The position numbers and the translations under genes were made by a program. Below, one piece after another: positions 1 through 5,029 of a stretch of DNA of 5,317 nucleotides (positions are counted from its first letter, which is position 1; every line of letters begins with the position of its first letter). Source of the DNA: Ruminiclostridium sp. (GTDB taxonomy: Bacteria > Bacillota > Clostridia > Oscillospirales > Oscillospiraceae); NCBI GenBank assembly GCA_021442645.1, contig JABUSR010000184.1, forward strand, positions 1-5,317. Direction: 5' to 3'. Below the pieces are notes generated by a model. That model was not told where the DNA came from, made no database searches, and saw only the letters and a program-made list of their open reading frames with translations.

Positions 1-101
1 CCGTTGATGGAAACGGCCCAGCCAACACCGACGATGGCGCCGAAACCGATGCAGAAAAAGTCGATTGCGCCAAGGCCCTTCTTTTCGGGACTATTACTCA
101 T
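1..101 (-). CDS. APC-family amino acid permease, N-terminal fragment
   Basis: Only the first 33 codons are present; the gene runs off the left edge. The reading begins MSNSPEKKGLGAIDFFCIGF and continues into a hydrophobic stretch containing GAIVGVGW. A short charged cytoplasmic tail followed by a glycine-rich first membrane helix of the G-x-I-V-G-x-G type is characteristic of the APC superfamily, where this unwound helix binds the amino group of the substrate. The likely role is uptake or exchange of an amino acid or amine across the cytoplasmic membrane; the substrate cannot be told from this fragment. The ATG at 99-101 is preceded by an AGAGGT Shine-Dalgarno about six bases away. That site lies inside an upstream 31-codon ORF whose stop codon falls just after the permease start, so translational coupling is likely. 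A divergent LysR gene at 792-1709 is the probable regulator. Confidence 0.8.
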   Translation of the reverse strand, partial: MSNSPEKKGLGAIDFFCIGFGAIVGVGWAVSIN

Positions 102-189
102 AACTTACCTCTTTTCTTTCTGCCGCCACTGGTGAAGGCGGCTTGGTGTGAGTCTCTCTCGTCATTTTGTAATAACTTTCGAGCTTCAT
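94..189 (-). CDS. 31-aa leader small ORF overlapping permease start
   Basis: This small ORF begins at ATG 187-189 with MKLESYYKMTRETHTKPPSP and ends ...ERKEVSYE at TAA (94-96). It overlaps the permease ATG (99-101) by eight bases in a different frame. A GGGAGG Shine-Dalgarno (197-202) sits seven bases upstream of the ATG; a second GGAGGA directly abuts it. The peptide is hydrophilic and basic, has no membrane segment and matches no family I recognise. It lies wholly within the predicted 5' leader of the permease mRNA (start near 256). It may be a leader peptide that couples ribosome arrival to permease translation, or a small protein acting with the transporter. Translation is inferred from the ribosome-binding site and the overlap, not proven. 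Confidence 0.5.
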   Translation of the reverse strand: MKLESYYKMTRETHTKPPSPVAAERKEVSYE

Positions 190-197
190 TCCTCCGC

Positions 198-247
198 CTC
201 CCGGATTTCTGCCGTCGGTTTTGTAAAAAACAGAAGAAACCAGGGAG
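198..247 (-). promoter_or_regulatory. Leader hairpin masking the small-ORF Shine-Dalgarno
   Basis: On the minus strand CTCCCTGGTTTC (247-236) pairs with GAAATCCGGGAG (209-198). This is a 12-position stem with one mismatch and one G-U pair, closing a 26-base loop. The loop itself can form GTTTT/AAAAC. The predicted transcript start is about 256, so the hairpin sits almost at the 5' end of the mRNA. Its 3' arm contains GGGAG, most of the Shine-Dalgarno of the 31-codon ORF. Opening or closing the stem could therefore set translation of that ORF and, by coupling, of the permease. No known riboswitch class is recognised. Confidence 0.5.
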
Positions 248-262
248 TTTATGGATGTTGTA

Positions 263-291
263 ATTATAGAAAACATCTATGGTTCTGTAAA
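263..291 (-). promoter_or_regulatory. Sigma-A promoter for small ORF and permease
   Basis: The -35 box is TTTACA (286-291), the spacer is 17 bases and the -10 box is a perfect TATAAT (263-268). Predicted transcription start is about 256, giving a leader of roughly 155 bases before the permease ATG. An ATAG-N7-CTAT dyad (266-280), which satisfies the T-N11-A pattern of LysR-type sites, overlaps the -10 box and spacer. Confidence 0.8.
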
Positions 292-406
292 ATTGATAAA
301 ACTTATAGAGACATAGAAGATTTTTTGCACAGGAAAAAATTCTGTGGATGACCCACGCCAACAGGGCAAAAGAAAACCTCCGGCAAACAGGCACCGGGGG
401 GCGGGG

Positions 407-442
407 AAAAATCCAAACAGCAGCCGTAAAAACGGCTGCTGT
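407..442 (-). terminator. Terminator-like hairpin of the candidate small RNA
   Basis: A perfect 11-bp stem (417-427 with 432-442) closes an AAAA loop on the plus strand (UUUU on the minus strand). On the minus strand it is followed by TTGGA and then a run of five T (411-407). The U tract is offset by five bases from the stem, so termination may be partial. On the plus strand nothing T-rich follows. Confidence 0.6.
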
Positions 443-623
443 CCGGCTTATGAGCAATCAGGAAGAGAAAAACCACGTACGGAGGACGCTCTCCCGCCCG
501 GAGAACAGTCCTCTGCCAGGAAGAAGAAGGGCGGACAGGGAGCCTTGGGAGCCGAGAGGTAAGACGGCGCAGGGCACTACCCGTAAACGGAATCACTCTA
601 CCTTTTTACTGGTGATAATAAGT
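407..623 (-). ncRNA. Candidate small RNA, rod-like, possibly 6S-like
   Basis: A stretch without a credible protein gene is bounded on the minus strand by a good promoter (630-658) and a terminator-like hairpin (407-442), predicting an RNA of about 215 bases. Nested pairings give one long imperfect rod: 591-598 with 452-459 (includes wobble pairs), 580-585 with 478-483, 554-558 with 489-493, and 529-534 with 494-499. Unpaired internal bubbles are left between them. A single-promoter, ~200-base, rod-shaped RNA with a large internal bubble is the general plan of 6S RNA, which binds the sigma-A polymerase holoenzyme. I do not recognise the conserved 6S bubble sequence with certainty, so the family is a guess. 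It could instead be a regulatory RNA or the 5' part of a longer permease transcript. Confidence 0.45.
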
Positions 624-629
624 AAGAAT

Positions 630-658
630 AGTATACGCCCGATGCCGAAAGGTGTAAA
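630..658 (-). promoter_or_regulatory. Sigma-A promoter of the candidate small RNA
   Basis: TTTACA (653-658), a 17-base spacer and TATACT (630-635) predict a start near 623 on the minus strand. The -35 region reads TCAATTTTACA, identical over 11 bases to the -35 region of the permease promoter (286-296). Confidence 0.7.
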
Positions 659-709
659 ATTGAGAGCTTTTATGTTGATATTGAAAAAACTTTGCATGGA
701 ATTTTTTGC

Positions 710-738
710 TTGCATTTTACGAAACAAACAAATATAAT
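710..738 (+). promoter_or_regulatory. Probable promoter of the LysR-type regulator
   Basis: A perfect TATAAT (733-738) lies 17 bases after a weak TTGCAT (710-715). The predicted start is about 745, giving a leader of roughly 47 bases before the GTG start at 792. The stretch from 653 to 745 is strongly AT-rich compared with the flanking genes. TGCAT occurs twice nearby (693-697 and 711-715). Confidence 0.55.
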
Positions 739-775
739 GTGAAAAACTGGAAACCAAGCAGCTTGTTATGCTTTT

Positions 776-786
776 GAGAGGGGGGG
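776..786 (+). promoter_or_regulatory. Ribosome-binding site deciding the LysR GTG start
   Basis: GAGAGGGGGGG ends five bases before GTG 792-794. The in-frame ATG at 768 has no purine-rich site in front of it, so the GTG is preferred. Confidence 0.6.
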
Positions 787-791
787 CGACC

Positions 792-1709
792 GTGGGGAAA
801 TATCTGCCGGTCATCAAGACAGCGGAGTGCGGTAGCATGACCCGCGCAGCCCAGGCCCTGGGGTATACCCAGCCCAGCCTGGGATACATTATAAATAATA
901 TTGAGAGTGAGCTGGGCGTGAAGCTCTTTTACCGGGACCAGCGGGGCATGACCGTTACCGAGGCGGGCTCCCGCCTGCTGGAGATTATGCGCCAGATCGA
1001 GGAGACCGAGGACAAACTGCGGGAGGCCGCCCTGGCCAGCCAGGGGGCTCTGCTGCGGGTGGGCATCGTGCCCAGCGTGGCCTGCCAGTGGATTCCCGAT
1101 GCCCTCCAGCGCTTCTATGAGAAGAACCCCGATGTCATGGTCAAGATGGAGTATACCCACTACTATCTGGACGGTGAGCTGGGCGTCCGGGAGCACAACC
1201 TGGACGCGTGCTTCTTCACCGGCAAAAATCCCGTGGGCATGGAGTCCATCCCCCTGTATGAGGACCCCTACTACCTGGTGGTCAGCCGGGAGAGCCCCCT
1301 GGCCCAACTGGATGAGGTCTCCGTGTGGGATTTGCTGGGCAAGTACAAGTTCATCCCCACCAACGAGAGCTTCGACGGGGAGAGTGCCATTGCCGCCGTC
1401 TACAAGGCCTTCGAGAGGGATAACCTGCTGGATGTCTGCCCCCAGGAGAATCAGATGCCCCTGGCCATGGTGGCCCGGAACCTGGGCATCACCATCCTGC
1501 CGGAGCTGGACCTGATGGGCAGGATTCCGCCTCCCGAGCTGCGGGCGGTCCCCCTGAAGGAGGGCTTCACCCGCACGGTCTGCTTCCTCTGCCCCCGGGC
1601 CTCAGAGCGGACCCTCCTCACCACCGAGTTCCTGCAGGTGGTCCAGAAGACCGTGGAGGACTGGCGGGTGCAGGATATCGACCGGGCAGAAAACTGGAAG
1701 CGGAAGTGA
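792..1709 (+). CDS. LysR-type transcriptional regulator
   Basis: A DNA-binding regulator of 305 residues, the usual LysR length. Residues 1-60 form the winged helix-turn-helix: SMTRAAQALGYTQPSLGYII is the typical recognition-helix region, followed by GVKLFYRDQRGMTVTEAG. A linker helix follows. From about residue 86 (LLRVGIVP) to about 285 is the type 2 periplasmic-binding-like effector domain, with the late MVARNLGITILPE segment seen in most members. A GTG start is chosen for its strong Shine-Dalgarno; an in-frame ATG at 768 would add eight residues and gives a less typical N-terminus. The gene diverges from the permease and ends in a strong terminator, so it is a single-gene unit. By family habit it probably controls the divergent permease and itself; the effector is unknown. 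Confidence 0.93.
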   Translation: MGKYLPVIKTAECGSMTRAAQALGYTQPSLGYIINNIESELGVKLFYRDQRGMTVTEAGSRLLEIMRQIEETEDKLREAALASQGALLRVGIVPSVACQWIPDALQRFYEKNPDVMVKMEYTHYYLDGELGVREHNLDACFFTGKNPVGMESIPLYEDPYYLVVSRESPLAQLDEVSVWDLLGKYKFIPTNESFDGESAIAAVYKAFERDNLLDVCPQENQMPLAMVARNLGITILPELDLMGRIPPPELRAVPLKEGFTRTVCFLCPRASERTLLTTEFLQVVQKTVEDWRVQDIDRAENWKRK

Positions 1710-1731
1710 CCGCCTGTACAATAGAATGAAT

Positions 1732-1769
1732 AAAAATTGCCCGTCTGCACAGCAGGCGGGCAATTTTTT
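1732..1769 (+). terminator. Strong, potentially bidirectional terminator
   Basis: A 17-bp stem (1732-1748 with 1752-1768, one G-T pair) closes an ACA loop. It ends in six T on the plus strand and has five A before it, so it can also act on the minus strand. It terminates the LysR gene and backs up the trxA terminator. Confidence 0.93.
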
Positions 1770-1821
1770 GCTGCGGAGAAAGTCCCACCGGCGGTAAAGT
1801 CCTTTGGGACGTTTCCACCGG

Positions 1822-1869
1822 CATGAAAAGGGGAAAGCGCCGCGGAGGGGACGTTCCGCGGCGCTTTCC
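1822..1869 (-). terminator. trxA terminator
   Basis: A perfect 15-bp GC-rich stem (1832-1846 with 1855-1869) with an eight-base loop lies about 37 bases beyond the trxA stop codon. On the minus strand it is followed by CCTTTTC, a short T tract. There is no T tract on the plus side, which assigns it to trxA. Confidence 0.75.
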
Positions 1870-1905
1870 GAAAGAGGCATAGGCTACGCCCAAAGGGCGA
1901 TGGTA

Positions 1906-2214
1906 TCATTTCAGCAGATCCAGGATCTGTTCCTTGGGGCGGACGCCCACGGCCTGGTTGACCACCTGACCGTCCTTCACCACCAGGAGGGTGGGGATGC
2001 TCATGATGCCGAACCGGAGGGCCAGCTCCTGCTCCTCATCCACGTTGACCTTGACCACCTTCAAATCGGGGTTTTCCTGGGCAATCTCGTCTACGATGGG
2101 GCTCACCATGCGGCAGGGGCCGCACCAGCTGGCCCAGAAGTCCACCAGAACAGGCTTGTCGCTGTCCAGAACTTCTGCCTGGAACCGTTCGTTGTTGACG
2201 TCTTTTACCGACAT
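1906..2214 (-). CDS. trxA: Thioredoxin
   Basis: A small cytoplasmic dithiol oxidoreductase that reduces protein disulfides and is itself recharged by thioredoxin reductase. With the start used here the protein has 102 residues, normal for the family. VLVDFWASWCGPC carries the buried aspartate and the WCGPC active site (cysteines 31 and 34). The cis-proline motif SIPT is at about 72-75 (proline 74), followed by the conserved VKDG turn. Two ATGs lie six bases apart. The AAAGGAGG site (2223-2230) is only two bases from the first (2218-2220) but eight from the second (2212-2214), so the second is preferred; the first would give 104 residues. The gene is transcribed alone, between its own terminator and a promoter that lacks a -35 box. 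Confidence 0.95.
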   Translation of the reverse strand: MSVKDVNNERFQAEVLDSDKPVLVDFWASWCGPCRMVSPIVDEIAQENPDLKVVKVNVDEEQELALRFGIMSIPTLLVVKDGQVVNQAVGVRPKEQILDLLK

Positions 2215-2240
2215 GTTCATGTCCTCCTTTGTATTGTATT

Positions 2241-2251
2241 CCCCGGTGGGG
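2241..2251 (-). repeat. Small GC hairpin in the trxA 5' leader
   Basis: CCCC-GGT-GGGG lies between the predicted transcript start (about 2263) and the trxA ribosome-binding site. It may stabilise the 5' end of the mRNA; its role is not known. Confidence 0.4.
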
Positions 2252-2269
2252 GATTGTTATCTTACCTGT

Positions 2270-2313
2270 AGTATACCCCCCGGCGGGGGCGTTTTCCGTG
2301 ACGATATCACGGA
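2270..2313 (-). promoter_or_regulatory. trxA promoter with palindromic operator at about -41
   Basis: The minus-strand -10 box is TATACT (2270-2275), predicting a start near 2263. The position for a -35 box reads GC-rich or CGGAAA and does not match. A perfect palindrome TCCGTGA-N5-TCACGGA (2295-2313) is centred at 2304, which is -41. This is where class II activators of the CRP/FNR type bind, and the GTGA...TCAC core resembles that family. The spacer also contains CCCCC-GGC-GGGGG (2277-2289). An A/T tract (2318-2337) lies just upstream. Confidence 0.55.
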
Positions 2314-2380
2314 GAATCAAAATTTTTTTAAAAAATTCCGCCCGGAAGAAATGGCCGTGGGAATTTGGTATCATGCGCCA

Positions 2381-2417
2381 ACAGAAAACCGCCCGCTGAG
2401 GTTCTCTCAGCGGGCGG
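2381..2417 (-). terminator. Terminator of the lipoprotein gene
   Basis: A perfect 12-bp stem (2389-2400 with 2406-2417) with a five-base loop is followed on the minus strand by TTTTCTGTT. It begins 16 bases after the lipoprotein stop codon and separates that gene from trxA. Confidence 0.9.
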
Positions 2418-2433
2418 CGGTACAGGTGGGGGG

Positions 2434-3441
2434 TCAGCTTTCCGCAGCGTCCTTCAGGACGATGCCGTCCATAATCTCAGGGACCTGGTCCAGGGTCAGG
2501 AACATGGTTTTGATGTGGAGGGTTATCCCATCGCCGCAGTCGGCCACCATGATCTCCATGGCGTCGGAGGGCGTGATGCCGTAGTAGGTGATGCCGTTGT
2601 ATTCGCGGGTCCAGATCTCATTGTCGCCGCCGAAGTTGCCGTTGTACTTTTCGGCCTCGGTGGCGGCATCGTTGGATTTGGTGTAGCAGGAGACCTCCAC
2701 ATAGCCGCTGTCGAACTTGGTGTTCTTCAGGGTGGTGGTGGCGGCACTCTGCTTGTCGATGACCCAGCCTGCGGGTACGGTGAGGGTGAAGCCATCCGTG
2801 GCCACCACATCGCCGCCGGTGGCGCCTTCCTCAGACTCGGGGGCGGTTACCAGGACCTTCAGGGAGTCCAGCATGCCCTGGATCTCCGCCTGTTCCTCCC
2901 CGGTGAAGTAGGAGGCCTTGATGACCATACGGGAGCAGAGGTCGGTGCCCTCTGCCCACCAGTCCAGGTCGTAGTAGTCGTTGAGGCAGCCCTTGTAGAA
3001 GGGACTGCTGCCGCTGAGCTTAAAGCCCACGTAGTCCCCCATGGTGAAGTCCGCGATGGCGGGGGTGCCGTTTTCGAAGAACTGCTTGTCGTTTTCTACC
3101 AGCTTGTCCAGAGAGCCGGTGCCCTCCCGGTCACGGTAGACCATGTAACCCACCTCGATGAGGAGGGAGGGCTGGCTGAACACATCGTGCTCGTCCTCAG
3201 ACTCACACTTCAGCAGGGCCACCTGGTCCTCATCGGCGTTGGAGTCCATGACCCAGCCTTCGGGGACCTGCAGGGTGAAGGTCTCGGTGGTGAAGACGCC
3301 GTCGGCCAGAACGGGGCCGGTGACCTCTGCCACGTCTGCGTCGCCGTCTTCCGTGTCAGCGGGCTGGGTCTCGCCGCCGCAGGCGGTGAGGAGGGCCAGC
3401 ATAGCGACCAGGGAGAGCAATGCAAGTAAGTACTTTTTCAT
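2434..3441 (-). CDS. Secreted lipoprotein with two similar domains
   Basis: A 335-residue predicted lipoprotein. The signal peptide MKKYLLALLSLVAMLALLTAC has a KK start, a hydrophobic core and an LTAC lipobox. Cysteine 21 should therefore be lipidated and anchor the protein on the outer face of the membrane. An acidic linker follows (about 24-47). Two related domains then start with FTLQVPEGWV (55-64) and FTLTVPAGWV (218-227), each ending in an E/D-rich amphipathic helix (near 182-195 and 316-328). The VP-x-GW opening resembles the PsbP/DcrB/LpqN-like fold, an inference without alignment. A second acidic linker (about 200-211) joins them. The ATG (3439-3441) has AAAGGAAG seven bases upstream. 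The gene has its own promoter and terminator. Function is unknown; a role in envelope binding or stress is possible. Confidence 0.88.
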   Translation of the reverse strand: MKKYLLALLSLVAMLALLTACGGETQPADTEDGDADVAEVTGPVLADGVFTTETFTLQVPEGWVMDSNADEDQVALLKCESEDEHDVFSQPSLLIEVGYMVYRDREGTGSLDKLVENDKQFFENGTPAIADFTMGDYVGFKLSGSSPFYKGCLNDYYDLDWWAEGTDLCSRMVIKASYFTGEEQAEIQGMLDSLKVLVTAPESEEGATGGDVVATDGFTLTVPAGWVIDKQSAATTTLKNTKFDSGYVEVSCYTKSNDAATEAEKYNGNFGGDNEIWTREYNGITYYGITPSDAMEIMVADCGDGITLHIKTMFLTLDQVPEIMDGIVLKDAAES

Positions 3442-3463
3442 TGGTTATCTTCCTTTCGTCAGT

Positions 3464-3480
3464 CGGATTGGGTGTATCCG
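3464..3480 (-). repeat. Inverted repeat in the lipoprotein 5' leader
   Basis: CGGAT-N7-ATCCG lies between the predicted transcript start (about 3486) and the ribosome-binding site. It could be a short leader hairpin or a downstream operator. Confidence 0.35.
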
Positions 3481-3492
3481 GGTTCTGTATGG

Positions 3493-3522
3493 AGTATACC
3501 ACGCGGTAAATTCAGCAGTCAA
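3493..3522 (-). promoter_or_regulatory. Promoter of the lipoprotein gene, extended -10
   Basis: TTGACT (3517-3522) and TATACT (3493-3498) are 18 bases apart, and TGG directly precedes the -10 box, making an extended -10 element. The predicted start is about 3486, with a leader of about 45 bases. Confidence 0.75.
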
Positions 3523-3574
3523 TCAAAACAGGCGAACTTGCGGTGTTTTTTCTGTAGGTGCGGTGTGGAGCAGG

Positions 3575-3612
3575 AAAACGCCCCCGGTTCCTCTGACAGA
3601 GGAACCGGGGGC
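3575..3612 (-). terminator. coaBC terminator
   Basis: A perfect 15-bp GC-rich stem (3580-3594 with 3598-3612) with a GAC loop is followed on the minus strand by TTTTCC. It starts seven bases after the coaBC stop codon. Confidence 0.92.
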
Positions 3613-3619
3613 ATGGAGT

Positions 3620-4825
3620 TTATCGAGGGGTCCGGATGGCTTGGATGTGCTCCAGCAGCTGGGAGGCCACCTCGTCCTTACCCATCAGGGGGAGCTGGGT
3701 GACCTCGTCCTTGGTGATGAGGGTGACCACATTGGTCTCTACGCCGAACCCGGCGCCCTCCACCTTCAGGTTGTTGGCGACGATCATGTCCAGGGATTTT
3801 TTCTCCAGCTTGGCCCGGGAGTTTTCCAGCATGTTCTGGGTCTCCATGGAGAAGCCGCAGACGAAGAGCCCGGGGTGCCGGTTCTGGGCAACCCAGCCCA
3901 GGATATCCTGGGTGCGGGCCAGGGGGATGGAGAGGTCCCCGTCCTTCTTTTTCATCTTGTTGTCTGCCACGGTGGCAGGGCGGTAGTCGGCCACGGCGGC
4001 GGCCTTGATGAGAATGTCCGTCTCAGGCAGGACATCCTGGATGGCGGCCAGCATATCCCCGGCGGTGGTCACCGGGCGGTTATCCACAAAGGGGACCGGG
4101 TCCAGGGCGGTGCGGCCGGAGATGAGGGTGACCTGGGCGCCTCTCAGCATGGCCTCCCGGGCGATGGCGTAGCCCATCCGGCCGGAGCTGTGGTTGGTCA
4201 GGTAGCGCACGGGGTCCAGGGATTCCTGGGTGGGGCCTGCAGTCACGGTGACCCGGACCCCTGCCAGAGTTTTGGGTCGGGCCAGCTCCCGGGCGATGTG
4301 GTCCAGCAGGACCTCGGGCTCCGGCAGCTTGCCGCTGCCCACATCCCGGCAGGCCAGCAATCCGCTGGCGGGTTGGATGATTCCGAAGCCGTACCGGGTC
4401 AGGGTGGCCAGGTTGTCCTGGGTTACGGGGTTCTCCAGCATGGCGGTGTTCATGGCCGGGGCCACCAGCTTCCGGCAGGTGGCGGCCAGCACCACGGTGG
4501 TGAGCATATCGTCGGCGATGCCATGGGCCAGCTTGGCAATGACATTGGCGGTGGCGGGGGCAATCAGGACCAGGTCGGCCTTCTTGGCCAGGGAGATATG
4601 GGTCACATCGTACTGGAAATCCCGGGCAAAGGTGTCCACCACGCATCGGTTCCGGGTGAGGGTCTCGAAGGTCAGGGGGGTGATGAACTTGGCGGCGTTT
4701 TCCGTCATGACCACGTGGACCTCTGCCCCTGCCTTTACCAGGGCACTGGCCACATTGGCCATCTTATAGGCGGCGATGCCGCCGGTGATTCCAAGCAGGA
4801 CACACTTTCCTTGTAACTGTTCCAT
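3620..4825 (-). CDS. coaBC: Bifunctional CoaBC, coenzyme A biosynthesis
   Basis: The enzyme joins cysteine to 4'-phosphopantothenate (CoaB, CTP-dependent) and then decarboxylates the product to 4'-phosphopantetheine (CoaC, FMN-dependent), two cytoplasmic steps of CoA synthesis. It has 401 residues, normal for the fusion. The CoaC half (about 1-185) shows GITGGIAAYK for flavin binding, catalytic His76 in VTHIS, Asn126 in PAMNTAM, and the substrate lid SGLLACRDVGSGKLPEPE with Cys159. The CoaB half (about 188-401) shows VTAGPTQE, YLTNHSSGRMG with Asn211, KAAAVADYRP, Lys290 in NKMKKK and a late IVANN. These positions line up one residue off the Escherichia coli enzyme. The ATG at 4823-4825 is chosen because AAAAAGGAG lies eight bases away; a GTG at 4832-4834 overlaps that site. 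GFSMET replaces the usual GFAAET. Confidence 0.97.
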   Translation of the reverse strand: MEQLQGKCVLLGITGGIAAYKMANVASALVKAGAEVHVVMTENAAKFITPLTFETLTRNRCVVDTFARDFQYDVTHISLAKKADLVLIAPATANVIAKLAHGIADDMLTTVVLAATCRKLVAPAMNTAMLENPVTQDNLATLTRYGFGIIQPASGLLACRDVGSGKLPEPEVLLDHIARELARPKTLAGVRVTVTAGPTQESLDPVRYLTNHSSGRMGYAIAREAMLRGAQVTLISGRTALDPVPFVDNRPVTTAGDMLAAIQDVLPETDILIKAAAVADYRPATVADNKMKKKDGDLSIPLARTQDILGWVAQNRHPGLFVCGFSMETQNMLENSRAKLEKKSLDMIVANNLKVEGAGFGVETNVVTLITKDEVTQLPLMGKDEVASQLLEHIQAIRTPR

Positions 4826-4875
4826 GGCTGCCACTCCTTTTTCGGGATGGGGTTATAATATAATGTACGGAGGCC

Positions 4876-4904
4876 ATTTTACATGGAAAACCGGGCCTTG
4901 TAAA
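4876..4904 (-). promoter_or_regulatory. coaBC promoter
   Basis: TTTACA (4899-4904), a 17-base spacer and TAAAAT (4876-4881) predict a start near 4869 and a 44-base leader. A small inverted repeat CCAT-N5-ATGG (4874-4886) overlaps the -10 box. Confidence 0.7.
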
Positions 4905-4931
4905 GGGGGACCGGAAGAATTGACGGAAAAA

Positions 4932-4947
4932 ACGGGGGATTCCCCGT
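4932..4947. promoter_or_regulatory. Inverted repeat between divergent promoters
   Basis: ACGGGG-GATT-CCCCGT is a perfect 6-bp dyad in the coaBC / zinc-ribbon spacer. It is centred about 42 bases upstream of the predicted zinc-ribbon gene start, where a -35 box would lie. It may be a regulator site; it has no T tract, so a terminator is unlikely. Confidence 0.4.
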
Positions 4948-4966
4948 ACAAATCCGGCCCGGATTA

Positions 4967-4975
4967 TGGTATACT
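4967..4975 (+). promoter_or_regulatory. Extended -10 promoter of the zinc-ribbon gene
   Basis: TGGTATACT combines TATACT (4970-4975) with the TG extension. No good -35 box is seen at 17-18 bases upstream. The predicted start is about 4982. Confidence 0.6.
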
Positions 4976-5029
4976 GATTGCAAGCTGAGATTTTGGCTGA
5001 GCGGTTCAATGAGAGGGGAGATCCTGGAC

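Noticed and set aside
102..700. T-box leader or known riboswitch upstream of the permease
   Set aside because: I looked for the T-box GGGTGG-type sequence and for core motifs of TPP, FMN, lysine, cobalamin and c-di-GMP riboswitches on both strands and found none.
303..737. Overlapping open frames of 97 codons (minus, 303-596) and 129 codons (plus, 348-737)
   Set aside because: Both have low-complexity, Arg/Pro/Ser-rich products and no convincing ribosome-binding site. They run across the promoter and terminator of the candidate small RNA.
768..791. ATG start for the LysR gene eight codons upstream
   Set aside because: It has no Shine-Dalgarno, and the extra residues do not fit the LysR N-terminus. 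The GTG at 792 has a strong site at the right distance.
1783..1823. Repeated CCACCGGC and small GTCC/GGAC hairpin between the two terminators
   Set aside because: The repeats are short and lie in the convergent gap; no function can be supported beyond chance or terminator-flank structure.
1451..1909. Minus-strand open frame of 152 codons across the LysR 3' end
   Set aside because: It runs through two perfect terminator hairpins and is antisense to the conserved LysR C-terminal domain.
2365..3429. Plus-strand open frame of 354 codons
   Set aside because: It is antisense to the lipoprotein gene, which has a signal peptide, lipobox, ribosome-binding site, promoter and terminator. The plus-strand product is a Gly/Val/His-rich shadow.
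3158..4816. Long plus-strand open frame of about 550 codons, the longest in the window
   Set aside because: It lies antisense to the lipoprotein start and to nearly all of coaBC. Its translation is Gly/His/Gln-rich and repetitive, as expected from a GC-rich shadow frame, and coaBC motifs are unambiguous on the other strand.
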